Shown here: one piece after another, positions 1 to 7,826 of the stretch
Layout: the number at the start of each line of letters is the position of its first letter
How positions within the stretch are numbered: position 1 is the stretch's first letter
Origin: Hamiltosporidium magnivora
Taxonomy: Eukaryota > Microsporidia > Dubosqiidae
Length of the DNA stretch: 11,348 bases
Direction of reading: 5' to 3'
NCBI GenBank assembly: GCA_004325065.1
Contig: PITI01000511.1
Coordinates: forward strand, 1 to 11,348
Notes under the pieces: generated by a model
What the model was told of the DNA's origin: nothing
The model's input: only the letters and a program-made list of their open reading frames with translations
Database searches by the model: none
Made by a program: the position numbers and the translations under genes

Positions 1-1395
1 GTCTGATGAGAGAAGCTTTTTGAAAACCTACCAGGAGATTCTTCTTACTTTCTTAAAAAAATCAAATATTGAAATCAAATGCTTATTTATATCATTTAAA
101 TATTGATAGGCCCAATAAATTTTTCGAAGAGTAGCAGTATCTTCGAAAAAATATATTTCGTGGTTAAATCTCATCTCTTTATCTACTAAAATTTATTTTT
201 GAATGAAGTTCTTCGTTTCATTTCCATTAAACCTACTTTTCTTCTTTTATCACAATACTTAATATCATTTATGAAAGCGTAAAGATTTATAGTGTGAAAA
301 CATGTATTGTATTGGAATGTATATTATTACTTTTTTAACTGTCAAACCAAGATCTTGGTATAATAATCTCGTTATAACAGTGATAATAGAGAAAATAAAC
401 TAATTCGAGACGAATTTTCTTGTTCTTCTGCTTTCCCTACTTTTTAAGGTTCTAACAAATATTAATTTTTCATTTTAATCTATAGTATCAATGGAACTTA
501 ATATCTTTAGAAGTTATTTTTAAAGCATTTCATCAAATAAAGACGATATATTAAACATAGACTTTTTAACATCCTGCCATGTATTTGAACATTGTTTCTA
601 CAATTTTCATCAAGACCAAATCAAAAAAATGCCCCTAGTTCCATGTACACCTTTTACTTCTATTAACTAATAAAGTAAAAATACCTTAGATCTTTCTATG
701 TAAATGAAGAAGGTTTTTTTTCACATTTAAATAAATTCTTAGACGATACACATCAAATTGCTTTTTAGTTACAATCTCTGTAATCTGCGTTTTGTTATTA
801 AATTTTAGACAGAGGCTGTACAACAAAATCAGAAATATAGTTTGCATCGAAAATAATAAAATATATGTTGGTTCAATATAAATATAAAATTTTAAAAATA
901 GTTATGGTTTTAAATTTCTTTACTATTGCAGAGCTTATAAAAAAAATTGGTACACATTTTTATTTATCTGTTTCTACTTTTATTTAAGAAGCTTAAAATA
1001 TATATAAGAAGATTGGGATTTTAGCTTTGAATAATACAAATAATGATTATTTAATGCGATAAATAAATTTCAAACTATAGTTATATAGAACTTGACACGA
1101 TTTTAAGATTTAAAGTGGATTTATATTACATTTAATCTTTTATTTATATATTTTATAGGCTTTATATACATTTACAATAAATTGTCAAAGATTTTAATGT
1201 TTTCGCAAAAAATATTTCATTTTTTATTTGTTCAAATGAGATATTTACTTTGTATCTATAAAGTAAAATTTCATCAATTAATATTACATAATTTAAAAAA
1301 GTTGGTTCAAATTATATTTGGTTCAGGAAATTAAAATTTTACCATGTTTAACTTCGAAACTGGCTCCCCTACAAAAAAAATACATCTACATCCTA
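1..1395. other. AT-rich region, no supported gene
   Basis: No convincing gene on either strand. Reading frames are short and broken, and long A and T runs dominate. The only item of note is a 34-codon open stretch at 2-103 (+), closed by TGA at 104-106. It enters from the left edge and could be the 3' end of a gene outside the window, but it has no motif I recognise and chance is a sufficient explanation. No tRNA or rRNA signature was seen. Confidence 0.6.
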
Positions 1396-1674
1396 TAAGA
1401 TGTTTACATACCAAAGTTTTTCATAAAAGATGTGTATATTCTTTAATAAAAGAGGGAGAATATCTGTATCTCTTGATGCCCATTGTCTTGAATGTGTTGT
1501 AAAAGCAACCCAACTTAGGCTCTCTCACTACCAACAACACAATTGGTTACTATACACAATTAGAGCCAAATTAAGTTCTATATACAATTAATTTCCGTGA
1601 TTGAGATCGAATCCATCTGTTATTTGCGGATCATGCAAATCTTTATAACCTGCTCTCTGCGTTTCAAAGATATA
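1396..1674 (-). pseudogene. Unidentified coding relic in a GC-richer island
   Basis: About 1440-1780 is visibly richer in G and C than its surroundings. Read on the minus strand from 1674, one frame runs 93 codons to TAG at 1395-1393 with only three internal stops, and has coding-like composition (for example FETQRAGYKDLHDPQITDGF near its start, DILPLLLKNIHIFYEKLWYV near its end). A different minus frame upstream, about 1690-1755, is also open (PKDENIAFFNREGRFDT). The plus strand has a competing open stretch at about 1464-1590 (DAHCLECVVKATQLRLSHYQ), so the strand is not certain. I recognise no family. The simplest explanation is a remnant of a mobile element or an old gene, given how many relics lie nearby. 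Confidence 0.25.
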
Positions 1675-2072
1675 TTTTGGTATCTCATGTATCGAATCTT
1701 CCTTCCCGATTAAAAAAAGCTATATTTTCATCCTTCGGCAATGTAAACACTTAAAATTCGCTTCTAGTCCACAATCTAATTATATAAAAAATCAAAAGCG
1801 TCTTTAATAGAAATATTTTAAAGTTTTGCGTCACTTTCTACTTTTTATACCAATTCTTACCGAAGGTAGAAAAATTGATTATAGATTTCGTACCAAAAAA
1901 AATTATAAAAGTTTTTACACCAGCTACTCGATCATAGCCAAAAAAATAAATTTTGTTATAGGGTGCTTCCTGTCTAATATTTCTTATCAAATATAAATTT
2001 TCCAAAAATATATTATTTATAAATTAATTTATTAAAAAAACAATTTGTTTATAACAATTAAAACATATAACA

Positions 2073-2075
2073 CCC
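2073..2075 (+). promoter_or_regulatory. CCC start-associated motif and AT-rich promoter
   Basis: The triplet CCC lies directly before the ATG at 2076. CCC- or GGG-like motifs next to the start codon are a described signature of microsporidian genes, where 5' UTRs are very short. Here it stands out because the preceding 90 bases are almost pure A/T (TTATAAATTAATTTATT at about 2016-2032 could act as a TATA-like element). In-frame TAA at 2052-2054 closes the frame upstream, which supports 2076 as the start. Confidence 0.55.
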
Positions 2076-2761
2076 ATGATAGATTTTATTGTAAGAATAT
2101 TCGGTTTATTTCTTTGTTTTTACGGCGTGAGTGAGAGAACAATGCCATTGGAAATGGCAAGTGCATTACGGATGTCATTTGGTGGAAGACAACAAGTAAG
2201 TGAAATTTCTAATTTAAGTTCTTAACAATTATAGGATTGAATGCTACCATACTTACATTAATATTTGGATTGGTTATTAGATATGCTAGATTAGATAAGA
2301 ACGGTAACATATTTAAATATGTCTCTAGTTTCCATACATTTCTTTTATCTTTAATTATACCAGTTGAAATGACAATTACTATTTTATTCTGGGTTTTATA
2401 TTTGAAAGATCCTACTCTATTAATAAGTAAAGAATTTTATGAAAGAAACATCAAAATACGTTTATTTAGTAATCTTTGTATGCATCTTTTTCCATTTTTA
2501 CTTTTGATAATTGAGATAATTGATACAAATATTAAAAGAAGTAATATACACTTAATTGCCATAATTATATTTTCGATTACTTACTATTTCTGGGTAAGTT
2601 TTATTGCGAGTATGAATAAAAGATGGCCATATCCTTTGTTAGATGGTTTGAATGGCATTGGAAGACTATTGATTTTTACAGCGGTTACTCTTTTAACGGT
2701 TTCTTTTTACGAAACAATTATGTATTTGGCAAGTAAAACAAAGAAATTAAAAAGAGAATAA
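2076..2761 (+). CDS. FAR-17a/AIG1-like membrane protein (two exons)
   Basis: Exon 1 is 2076-2195 (40 codons) and exon 2 is 2219-2761, giving 220 residues; the 23-nt intron between them restores one frame. I place it in the FAR-17a/AIG1-like family (AIG1, ADTRP) from motifs matching in order and spacing: FGG then FLT (residues 35-43), an FW-Y segment at 97-101, CMH..PF at 127-133, FWVSF at 164-168 and YPLLDGLNGIGR at 178-189. In human AIG1 and ADTRP a threonine (T43 in AIG1) and a histidine (H134 in AIG1) are needed to hydrolyse fatty-acid esters of hydroxy fatty acids. T43 and H129 are the equivalents here, so a membrane lipid hydrolase is likely; its substrate in this organism is unknown. 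Six hydrophobic segments lie at about 4-18, 44-62, 78-102, 122-140, 151-170 and 187-209, with a lysine-rich tail. Its length is close to the family norm (about 230-240). It is the only intact gene here. A start at the TTG at 2237 would omit the first helix and the catalytic threonine, so the spliced model is preferred. Confidence 0.85.
2196..2218 (+). other. 23-nt spliceosomal intron
   Basis: The intron starts with the consensus GTAAGT at 2196 and ends with AAG at 2218, with a branch-point-like CTAAT at 2209-2213 just before the acceptor. Its 23 nt (remainder 2 on division by 3) join the exon 1 frame to the exon 2 frame, giving ...GGRQQ|FLTIIGLN..., which aligns with the AIG1 family around the catalytic threonine. 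The later acceptor ATAG at 2231-2234 would give a 39-nt intron but leads straight into a TGA, so it is rejected. Unspliced, the exon 1 frame stops at TAA 2223-2225. Introns of this size are characteristic of microsporidia. Confidence 0.85.
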
Positions 2762-2762
2762 A
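2757..2762 (+). promoter_or_regulatory. AATAAA polyadenylation signal overlapping the stop
   Basis: AATAAA at 2757-2762 contains the TAA stop codon (2759-2761) of the FAR-17a/AIG1-like gene. Compact eukaryotes such as microsporidia often have very short 3' UTRs, so this could be the working signal. In DNA this AT-rich the hexamer also arises often by chance. Confidence 0.4.
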
Positions 2763-3417
2763 TACTAAATAGCTTAATTTATAATTTAAAATTTGCTTTT
2801 TAATATTTTTTGACTTTATTAGTGTATTAAAGTTTAATATTAAATATTTTTTTATATCAATCTTTAAATCATTTTTATTCCCAAATTTTTAAGCAAAAAA
2901 TACATACTAGTTGTTCTTTATAACTTTTTTAAAAATATCATTGAACCAAAGTGTTCTATTTCTAAGCTTGCAGCTCAATTTATCTTTCTTAACACATTTG
3001 TTTTTACTAAAATATTGATACGAGTATTTATTTTTAACTAAATCCTTTTTTTGTGCAATGAAATAACGTTACTACTTAATACAGCAACTATAAAGAGCCC
3101 AGGTATTTATAGAAGTCTTTTTATGGCTCAGCTTATGATTCTTTATAACGTAAAAATCTATTAGAATTTCATAAGCCAGAATGACAGCTAACCTAAGTAA
3201 ATATTTTATTTCTAACTCATTCCATAACCAAAGTAAATAGAAAATAAATTAGTCTTTTAATGAATCAATTCTTTCTTCGGTAAATTTTTTTATAATAAGA
3301 GTTCATGTGTTCTTTGTTTCTATTCATATTTAGGAAAGGAAAAAATATATTGCATTTTTGACAGGGGAAAATTTTGTCAAAAGCAAACTGATGTGATAAC
3401 TATGTATTAGAAGAATT
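2762..3417. other. Non-coding AT-rich spacer
   Basis: No gene is supported. One plus-strand frame at about 2941-3040 is open for roughly 33 codons, without a recognisable motif. An imperfect inverted repeat pairs GCTTATGA (3131-3138) with TCATAAGC (3169-3176), extended by ATTCT against AGAAT. It may be a decayed hairpin or chance. Confidence 0.6.
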
Positions 3418-3418
3418 A

Positions 3419-3430
3419 AAAACCGGTCAA
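3419..3430 (+). repeat. Putative left terminal inverted repeat
   Basis: AAAACCGGTCAA is the exact reverse complement of the sequence at 4977-4988. It lies about 0.6 kb before the first recognisable transposase motif, which leaves room for the missing N-terminal part of a Merlin transposase. Confidence 0.4.
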
Positions 3431-4051
3431 TGTTTCGAAATTTATCTTCCAAAATCAATCATAGTTTTGAGCTTAAAATGTGCGATAATGAAATTATATT
3501 TTTAACAGTTTGACTTGGATATCGATACAAGTTCTAGCTTGTATGAAAAATGAAGCGGATGTACATTTCATCTATTTAAAATTTTTCTCGGTGGTGGGGT
3601 ACAACTAAGGGAGTTTTATAGCAATAAAAAGACGAAAAATGGTAAAATGATTGGTTTTTATGAGAAAAAACCTTGTCAAGCTGTTTTTAGAAGTGGTAAT
3701 GAATAGAATTTTAATATTAAGCGAACACAAGCAGAAAATTCTTTATAAAAATCATTTAAGAAGTATAATTATTTTAAATTATTTCAAATCGGCTACAAAA
3801 TGAATGATTAAAAGCTTTTTTCTCATTTTACGCCGTTTTAATCTCTAAAGGTTTTATTTTGTATGGGTTCATTTCAGAATTTATCGCTTAATGATCATTT
3901 TTTTTGTTTTTTGAAATAATTTGCATTTCTTAATCAAGAACAATAAGAAACTACAAAAAATGGTATAAGAAAAGAAATAGTGCGAACAAATGCAAATAGA
4001 TGTAATAAACTGATCCTATATATTATTTTTATAGTTAAAAGTGAAAAAAAG

Positions 4052-4484
4052 GTGGTTGTGGAATGGATCGACATTATTTAAGGTAAAATTTGCCATTCAA
4101 AGAAAGCCGCCAAAAAAATCATAAAGATAGCGAATAGGTTTTAAATTCTTTTCTATGCATAAAAAAAACAAGATTATCCTAGGAAAAAAACTTCTTATTT
4201 GCAAGAAGATATAAAAGTTTACTTAGATTCTGATTCCATTGATAGGAAATTATTTTAATATGATCTAAAATTCCAAATTTTGTATATAGATCATTATCTT
4301 TGCAATTGAGATCTCACGGGCAATTACGGATATAGAAAATGGTCAAAAATAGAAATAATCTATTGAATAAAAGTGACAATATTTGTTAAATAGCTTCTTG
4401 TTTATAAAGCCAAGAGACTAAAATCAACTCGAATGTTATTATTTGAAAGCCGAAGAAGCTATTTTAAGAATGTCTTAAAATAGC
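4052..4484 (+). pseudogene. Merlin/ISXO2-like transposase fossil
   Basis: Catalytic-core landmarks of the ISXO2-like (Merlin, IS1595-type) transposase appear in order. KVVVE (4049-4063), in a neighbouring frame, matches the strand carrying the first acidic residues; a one-base slip then leads into STLFKVKF (4068-4091), matching the family's ES.FGKRKY. In that same frame come LLIC and ILIPLI (4227-4244), matching the F.V......TLLPLI segment, and AITD (4320-4331), the second catalytic aspartate. Exactly 27 codons after that aspartate is a proline, preceded by S.LFI (family VNHS..FV.P); the spacing is that of intact relatives I recall. LE at 4428-4433 is the likely third catalytic glutamate. At least nine stops and an apparent 16-codon excess before AITD show it is long dead. 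The N-terminal zinc ribbon was not recognised. Family assignment rests on remembered motifs, not an alignment. Confidence 0.5.
4458..4484 (+). repeat. Perfect 11-bp hairpin in the transposase fossil
   Basis: GCTATTTTAAG (4458-4468) and CTTAAAATAGC (4474-4484) are exact complements around a 5-nt loop, AATGT. The hairpin lies about 25 bases after the probable catalytic glutamate codon. There is no U-run after it and no bacterial-type terminator is expected here. It may have arisen during decay or insertion. Confidence 0.7.
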
Positions 4485-4976
4485 GAAACAGTATTTTAAA
4501 AGCACTAAAATACAAATTTCATCTATAATACACTTGGTTTTCTAAAGAGTTTGTGCGCTAGCAGAAAACCAAATTGAGTCAGAAATGAAAAAAAAACGTT
4601 GAATATAATAAAAAGCTTACTTTAATTAACTCTTTGAATCTTTATGTGCCTAATTGCGAAATTCATTCGCCTAAAATCAAAAATCTTAAATAAAGTAGCT
4701 AAAAAAAAATTCCAGTATATAATTTTGATGATAAAAAAATCGCCTAATATGTATCACATATATTATATGATATCATCTATCAAAAAGCGACAAATTTATG
4801 ATGTTACAAACGAAACCCAAAGTACATTCATTTCTGTATATCAATAAAATAAAGAGAAACTTATCTTTAGTAATAATCCAAAAAAATCGAAAGATTAAAG
4901 AATTGTAATTTTCTAACAAAAGCTTTGAGAAATCAGGAATTAATATTTTTGTTTTCTAAATGTAATATTGCGCCTT

Positions 4977-4988
4977 TTGACCGGTTTT
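4977..4988 (-). repeat. Putative right terminal inverted repeat
   Basis: TTGACCGGTTTT is the exact reverse complement of 3419-3430 and the proposed right end of the Merlin-like element. It lies about 0.5 kb after the transposase glutamate codon. A 67-codon open frame between the two (4644-4847) has no family resemblance and is not annotated. Confidence 0.4.
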
Positions 4989-6116
4989 AAGATTTTTTCT
5001 ATATAAAGGTGTAGATTATTAAATATATTTTGCGCATTTGACGCATGAATTTTCTTATAATTAATATATAATCATGGTTTTATCTTTGTCATATGTATTG
5101 ATTTTTGTCATCTTATGTAAAAATCTATAAATATCTCTATCTACTATAATACGTCAAATGGCATGAAGTACAACATATTATTTTATTAAGGTTATTAAAT
5201 TAGAAATACTAATGTAAATTTTAAAACGACAAAATGTTTTTTAGTATAATTATGGCATAAACCCGTGTGTTTTTGTTGATTTCAAAAACTGTGATAAAAA
5301 TTTTAGAAAGTTGCAAATTTATGATAAGAGTAGTTATTCTTTGGTAAAGAAAAGAAACACGAATATTCTATGTTAAATGATTTATTCAGCTATAATAACT
5401 TTTTTTTTCCAATTAATTTCGAATAAATCAAACTATGATTACCCGATCTAATCAATGAATTTTCCGAAAATGAATATTTTCTGTTTTATTATGAAAATAA
5501 GTTAATAGACTAAGTCGCTAAAATTTTTAAATCTCTGTTTTTAGCCACTTATATAAAGAGTCTCAAACTTCAGGAATTCATTGGGTTAAATTTCAATGTA
5601 ATTGAAAGTATATCTTGGATTTTTATTATTATATATTTCAAAAAAAAGGTAAAAAGTTTTATTCCGAAGTTCAAAACCACAAAAATGTATCTTAAGAATA
5701 TTCTTAAGAGGAGAGCATTCAAATTAATAGTTGAAATTGTGTTAGTATCGTTCAAACAGACTATTTAAATACATAAAGACATTTGATCGAGGTTTTATTT
5801 TTGCTTTTTACAACATATCTCTGTCAAGAAACATTCTCTAAAAGGAAATACACAAAATATTTTAAGCGATTAAAACTACCGGATAAGGACAGGTTCTTTT
5901 TAATAATTCTATTAGCAAATTTAATAACATTAATAAAAAGTTAATAGATGAAAATATAAAAAATATCAATCCCATTAGTAATTGATTATACTCATAAATT
6001 TTTGTTAATTCATTCCGCTTTTTTTGTATAAAATAATAAAAATATGATTTTGGTTTAATATTTTTCTCAAAAACAAATAAATTCTCTTCTTACTAATGTC
6101 CGAAAAAAAAATCATC
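4989..6116. other. Non-coding AT-rich spacer
   Basis: No gene is supported on either strand. A 61-codon minus-strand frame (5570-5755) has the Ile/Leu/Phe/Asn composition expected of random AT-rich DNA and is not called. The only structured item is the palindrome at 5690-5709. The right part is sequence into which the retrotransposon fragment apparently inserted; its exact 5' junction, about 6090-6120, cannot be fixed by eye. Confidence 0.6.
5690..5709. repeat. 20-bp perfect palindrome
   Basis: TCTTAAGAATATTCTTAAGA equals its own reverse complement over all 20 bases, with no loop. It could be a fused inverted repeat from a small element, a dimeric binding site, or chance in AT-rich DNA. It is not next to a surviving gene. 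Confidence 0.75.
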
Positions 6117-7749
6117 TATAATTTAAATTTTCTCAAGCCGAAAACTCAATGAAAAATATACAAAATTGACAGTAAAAACAGATGAAGAATCCCAACCTAC
6201 TAATCATCTCTTGTTTATTGATGATCTTAGGTCTCTTGCCACAGACAGCGTAACATTGAGAGCTATGATGAGAGAGGCAAAGGAACATTAAAGGTAATGG
6301 AGCAGAATCAACAAAGAAAAGTCACCCACGAATGATGCGTGTTGCGAAGATACTGCTATTTTTTTAGAAGGTCCTGGTGATTAAAAATATTTAGGATTAA
6401 TAAAGGATAGCAGAAGTAACCCAACACATAGCTCATTTGATAAATTACAGACCAAACATGTATCAAGAGTTGAAAGACTTTGTCACACTAGATTAAACGT
6501 AAAAAAATTATTTTCTGCAACAAAAAACTATGCAGATTGTTAGTCAACTATCACGTAGGAGTAGTTCGACTAGAAGTGGCCAACTTCTCTAAGTTAGATG
6601 AACCGGTGCGTGCGGTGCTGGTGAATAATAAGATAAGTCTTCGCCAGAGATGTAAAAGGGTCTTAAACTTCCTAGAATAGAACTTGGAAGAGACTTGAAT
6701 AGTGTTAAGTTGCGAAGCTAACATATGCATTTGCAACTCTTAGATTGTTTGCAAAAAAGTAAAGAAATATCGACTAGACAAGCAGAAATCCTAAAGGTAG
6801 AAAATGCTAATAAACACCATCTTTTACAAATAAAAGCTTTTTAAAAGTGAAGTATGTTGGAAGAAGAAGTCACTAAAAAGAATTTAGAAGAACCTCAACT
6901 TGCAAAACTATATAAATAAATAGAAAAACGTCAAGCATATTCAAAGTTATATAATACAAGAAAAAATTAGCTTGTAAGTGATGTGACTCTTTAAGATCGC
7001 TAAGGAAAAGGGGTATTAAGGCACGTGATAACGCAGTATTTTGCAATATCTAGGATAAAAATGTATTATGGGAAGCAAATAATGTGTGTCAATACTGAGG
7101 CTAGTCTAGAAAAACAGTAGACTACTTAGCAACTCGATGTTAGAAAATGCTAAGCTATGACTATACTAGATGGCATAATAAAGTGGTACGCTGTGTACCT
7201 TACTCTCACTGAATGCTTTTAAATTTAATTTTACCAAACGCAGTAGGAGTCACACAGTTTAGGAAATTTTTCAACCTGAGCACGCGTAAATAATAGGGGA
7301 CACATGGATAAAAACTGATCTCAAGAAATAGAATAATAGGGCCGACATGCATATATTTGACAAGAGAAACAATAAGATAACACTCGTTGAATTATGAATC
7401 ACTTCCTAAGATTCCCTTCGAATAGTCGAAACTGAAAGATTAGGAAGTATTGCTTTCTAGCCAATAAGCTGGGTCTTATTTAAAAGTGTAGTGTTGAAAT
7501 AATTCCTTATGTAATGACTTAAAACAGTATTGTGACAAAATACCATAAGTCACCCCTTAAGAGACTGCAAATACCCCATAAATCAAAGACATACATCTAT
7601 TCGATAGTAATTATAACGACAATTTAAATAATTTCTTGTGATCGATGAAGAGGAGCCGAGTCGGGACTTAATGCCATAGAGATAGGAATGAGCGTCACTA
7701 GGCGTTATTATGAGAGCAGAGATGCATGAGGAACCAACCCTCTTCCTTG
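6117..7749 (+). pseudogene. Reverse transcriptase/endonuclease relic (LINE ORF)
   Basis: The remains of a pol protein are readable across three frames with at least five frameshifts. In order: TNHLLFIDDLRSLA around 6199-6240, with the catalytic DD at 6220-6225; an INKEKSPTN segment soon after; KYLGL at 6385-6399, the conserved turn after the active site; an alpha-helical thumb region (RVERLCHTRLNVK, then after a frameshift near 6540 VNYHVGVVRLEVANFSKLDE); STRQAEILKVENANKHHLL around 6770-6825; a damaged CCHC knuckle from TGT at 7087 (the second Cys position is TGA at 7096, then TVDYLATRC, where relatives have His for Tyr); HNKVVR; and the endonuclease, with D at 7344, FDK at 7356 and LVE with Glu at 7389-7391, followed by a helix (DSLRIVETERL). 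Many in-frame stops make it non-functional. Frame-to-frame continuity supports one ancestral ORF ending near 7725-7749. Confidence 0.75.
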
Positions 7750-7778
7750 AAAAGAAGCGAAGAATGAGGAAGACGGGT
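7737..7778 (+). repeat. Hairpin at the 3' end of the retrotransposon
   Basis: ACCCTCTTCCT (7737-7747) pairs with AGGAAGACGGGT (7767-7778), forming 11 base pairs with one bulged base and a 19-nt loop. It coincides with the end of the ORF. In site-specific LINEs, structured 3' UTRs are recognised by the element's own reverse transcriptase; the same role here is inferred from position only. Confidence 0.6.
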
Positions 7779-7801
7779 AAAACATTTTACAAAAAATATT
7801 A

Positions 7802-7824
7802 CGCCCCTTTTTAGCAGGAGGGGC
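7802..7824 (+). repeat. Second small GC-rich hairpin
   Basis: GCCCCT (7803-7808) and AGGGGC (7819-7824) are exact complements around a 10-nt loop. A run this rich in G/C is rare in the window. Together with the hairpin at 7737-7778 it probably belongs to the retrotransposon 3' UTR. Confidence 0.5.
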
Positions 7825-7826
7825 CG

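Larger units (their letters stand above)
3418..4988 (+). mobile_element. Degenerate Merlin-like DNA transposon
   Basis: The element is defined by a decayed ISXO2/Merlin-type DDE transposase on the plus strand and by inverted repeats: AAAACCGGTCAA at 3419-3430 and its perfect complement TTGACCGGTTTT at 4977-4988. The span, about 1.57 kb, is reasonable for a Merlin element. Just outside, the match continues weakly if one base is gapped (TTAAAA before the left CCGG, TTTTAA after the right one). No clean target-site duplication is visible, as expected for an old copy. The ends are less certain than the transposase, because a 12-bp inverted repeat alone could be chance; the CCGG core is unusual in this AT-rich DNA. 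Confidence 0.5.
6117..7826 (+). mobile_element. 5'-truncated non-LTR retrotransposon with restriction-like endonuclease
   Basis: This is the 3' part of a LINE-type element of the group carrying a C-terminal restriction-like endonuclease (R2/R4/CRE-like architecture) instead of an N-terminal AP endonuclease. It begins inside the reverse transcriptase, shortly before the catalytic FIDDL, and continues through thumb, zinc knuckle and endonuclease to a presumed 3' UTR with two hairpins (7737-7778 and 7802-7824). Loss of the 5' part is the usual result of incomplete target-primed reverse transcription. Its base composition is clearly less AT-rich than the flanks, which marks it as an insertion. 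No poly-A tail or target-site duplication could be defined. Confidence 0.75.

Noticed and set aside
1604..1625. Minus-strand GGATTCGATC, resembling a tRNA T-loop
   Set aside because: The stem has a mismatch and no cloverleaf can be completed upstream on that strand.
2196..2234. 39-nt intron using the later ATAG acceptor
   Set aside because: Its length keeps the exon 1 frame, which then reads GAT TGA and stops; it would also remove the conserved FLT.
868..2949. TTGGTTCAAT (868-877) and its complement ATTGAACCAA (2940-2949) flanking the intact gene as possible element ends
   Set aside because: Ten-base matches with ordinary composition are expected by chance in 11 kb of AT-rich DNA; TTGGTTCA also recurs at about 1302 and 1318, and no element structure supports it.
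4644..4847. 67-codon plus-strand open frame
   Set aside because: Lies inside the proposed Merlin element, is rich in Ile, Lys, Tyr and Asn as expected of random AT-rich DNA, and does not resemble a transposase C-terminus.
5570..5755. 61-codon minus-strand open frame
   Set aside because: No motif, low-complexity hydrophobic composition, overlaps the 20-bp palindrome; chance is sufficient.
6551..6736. 61-codon minus-strand open frame
   Set aside because: Antisense shadow of the reverse transcriptase relic, whose plus-strand reading has clear family motifs.
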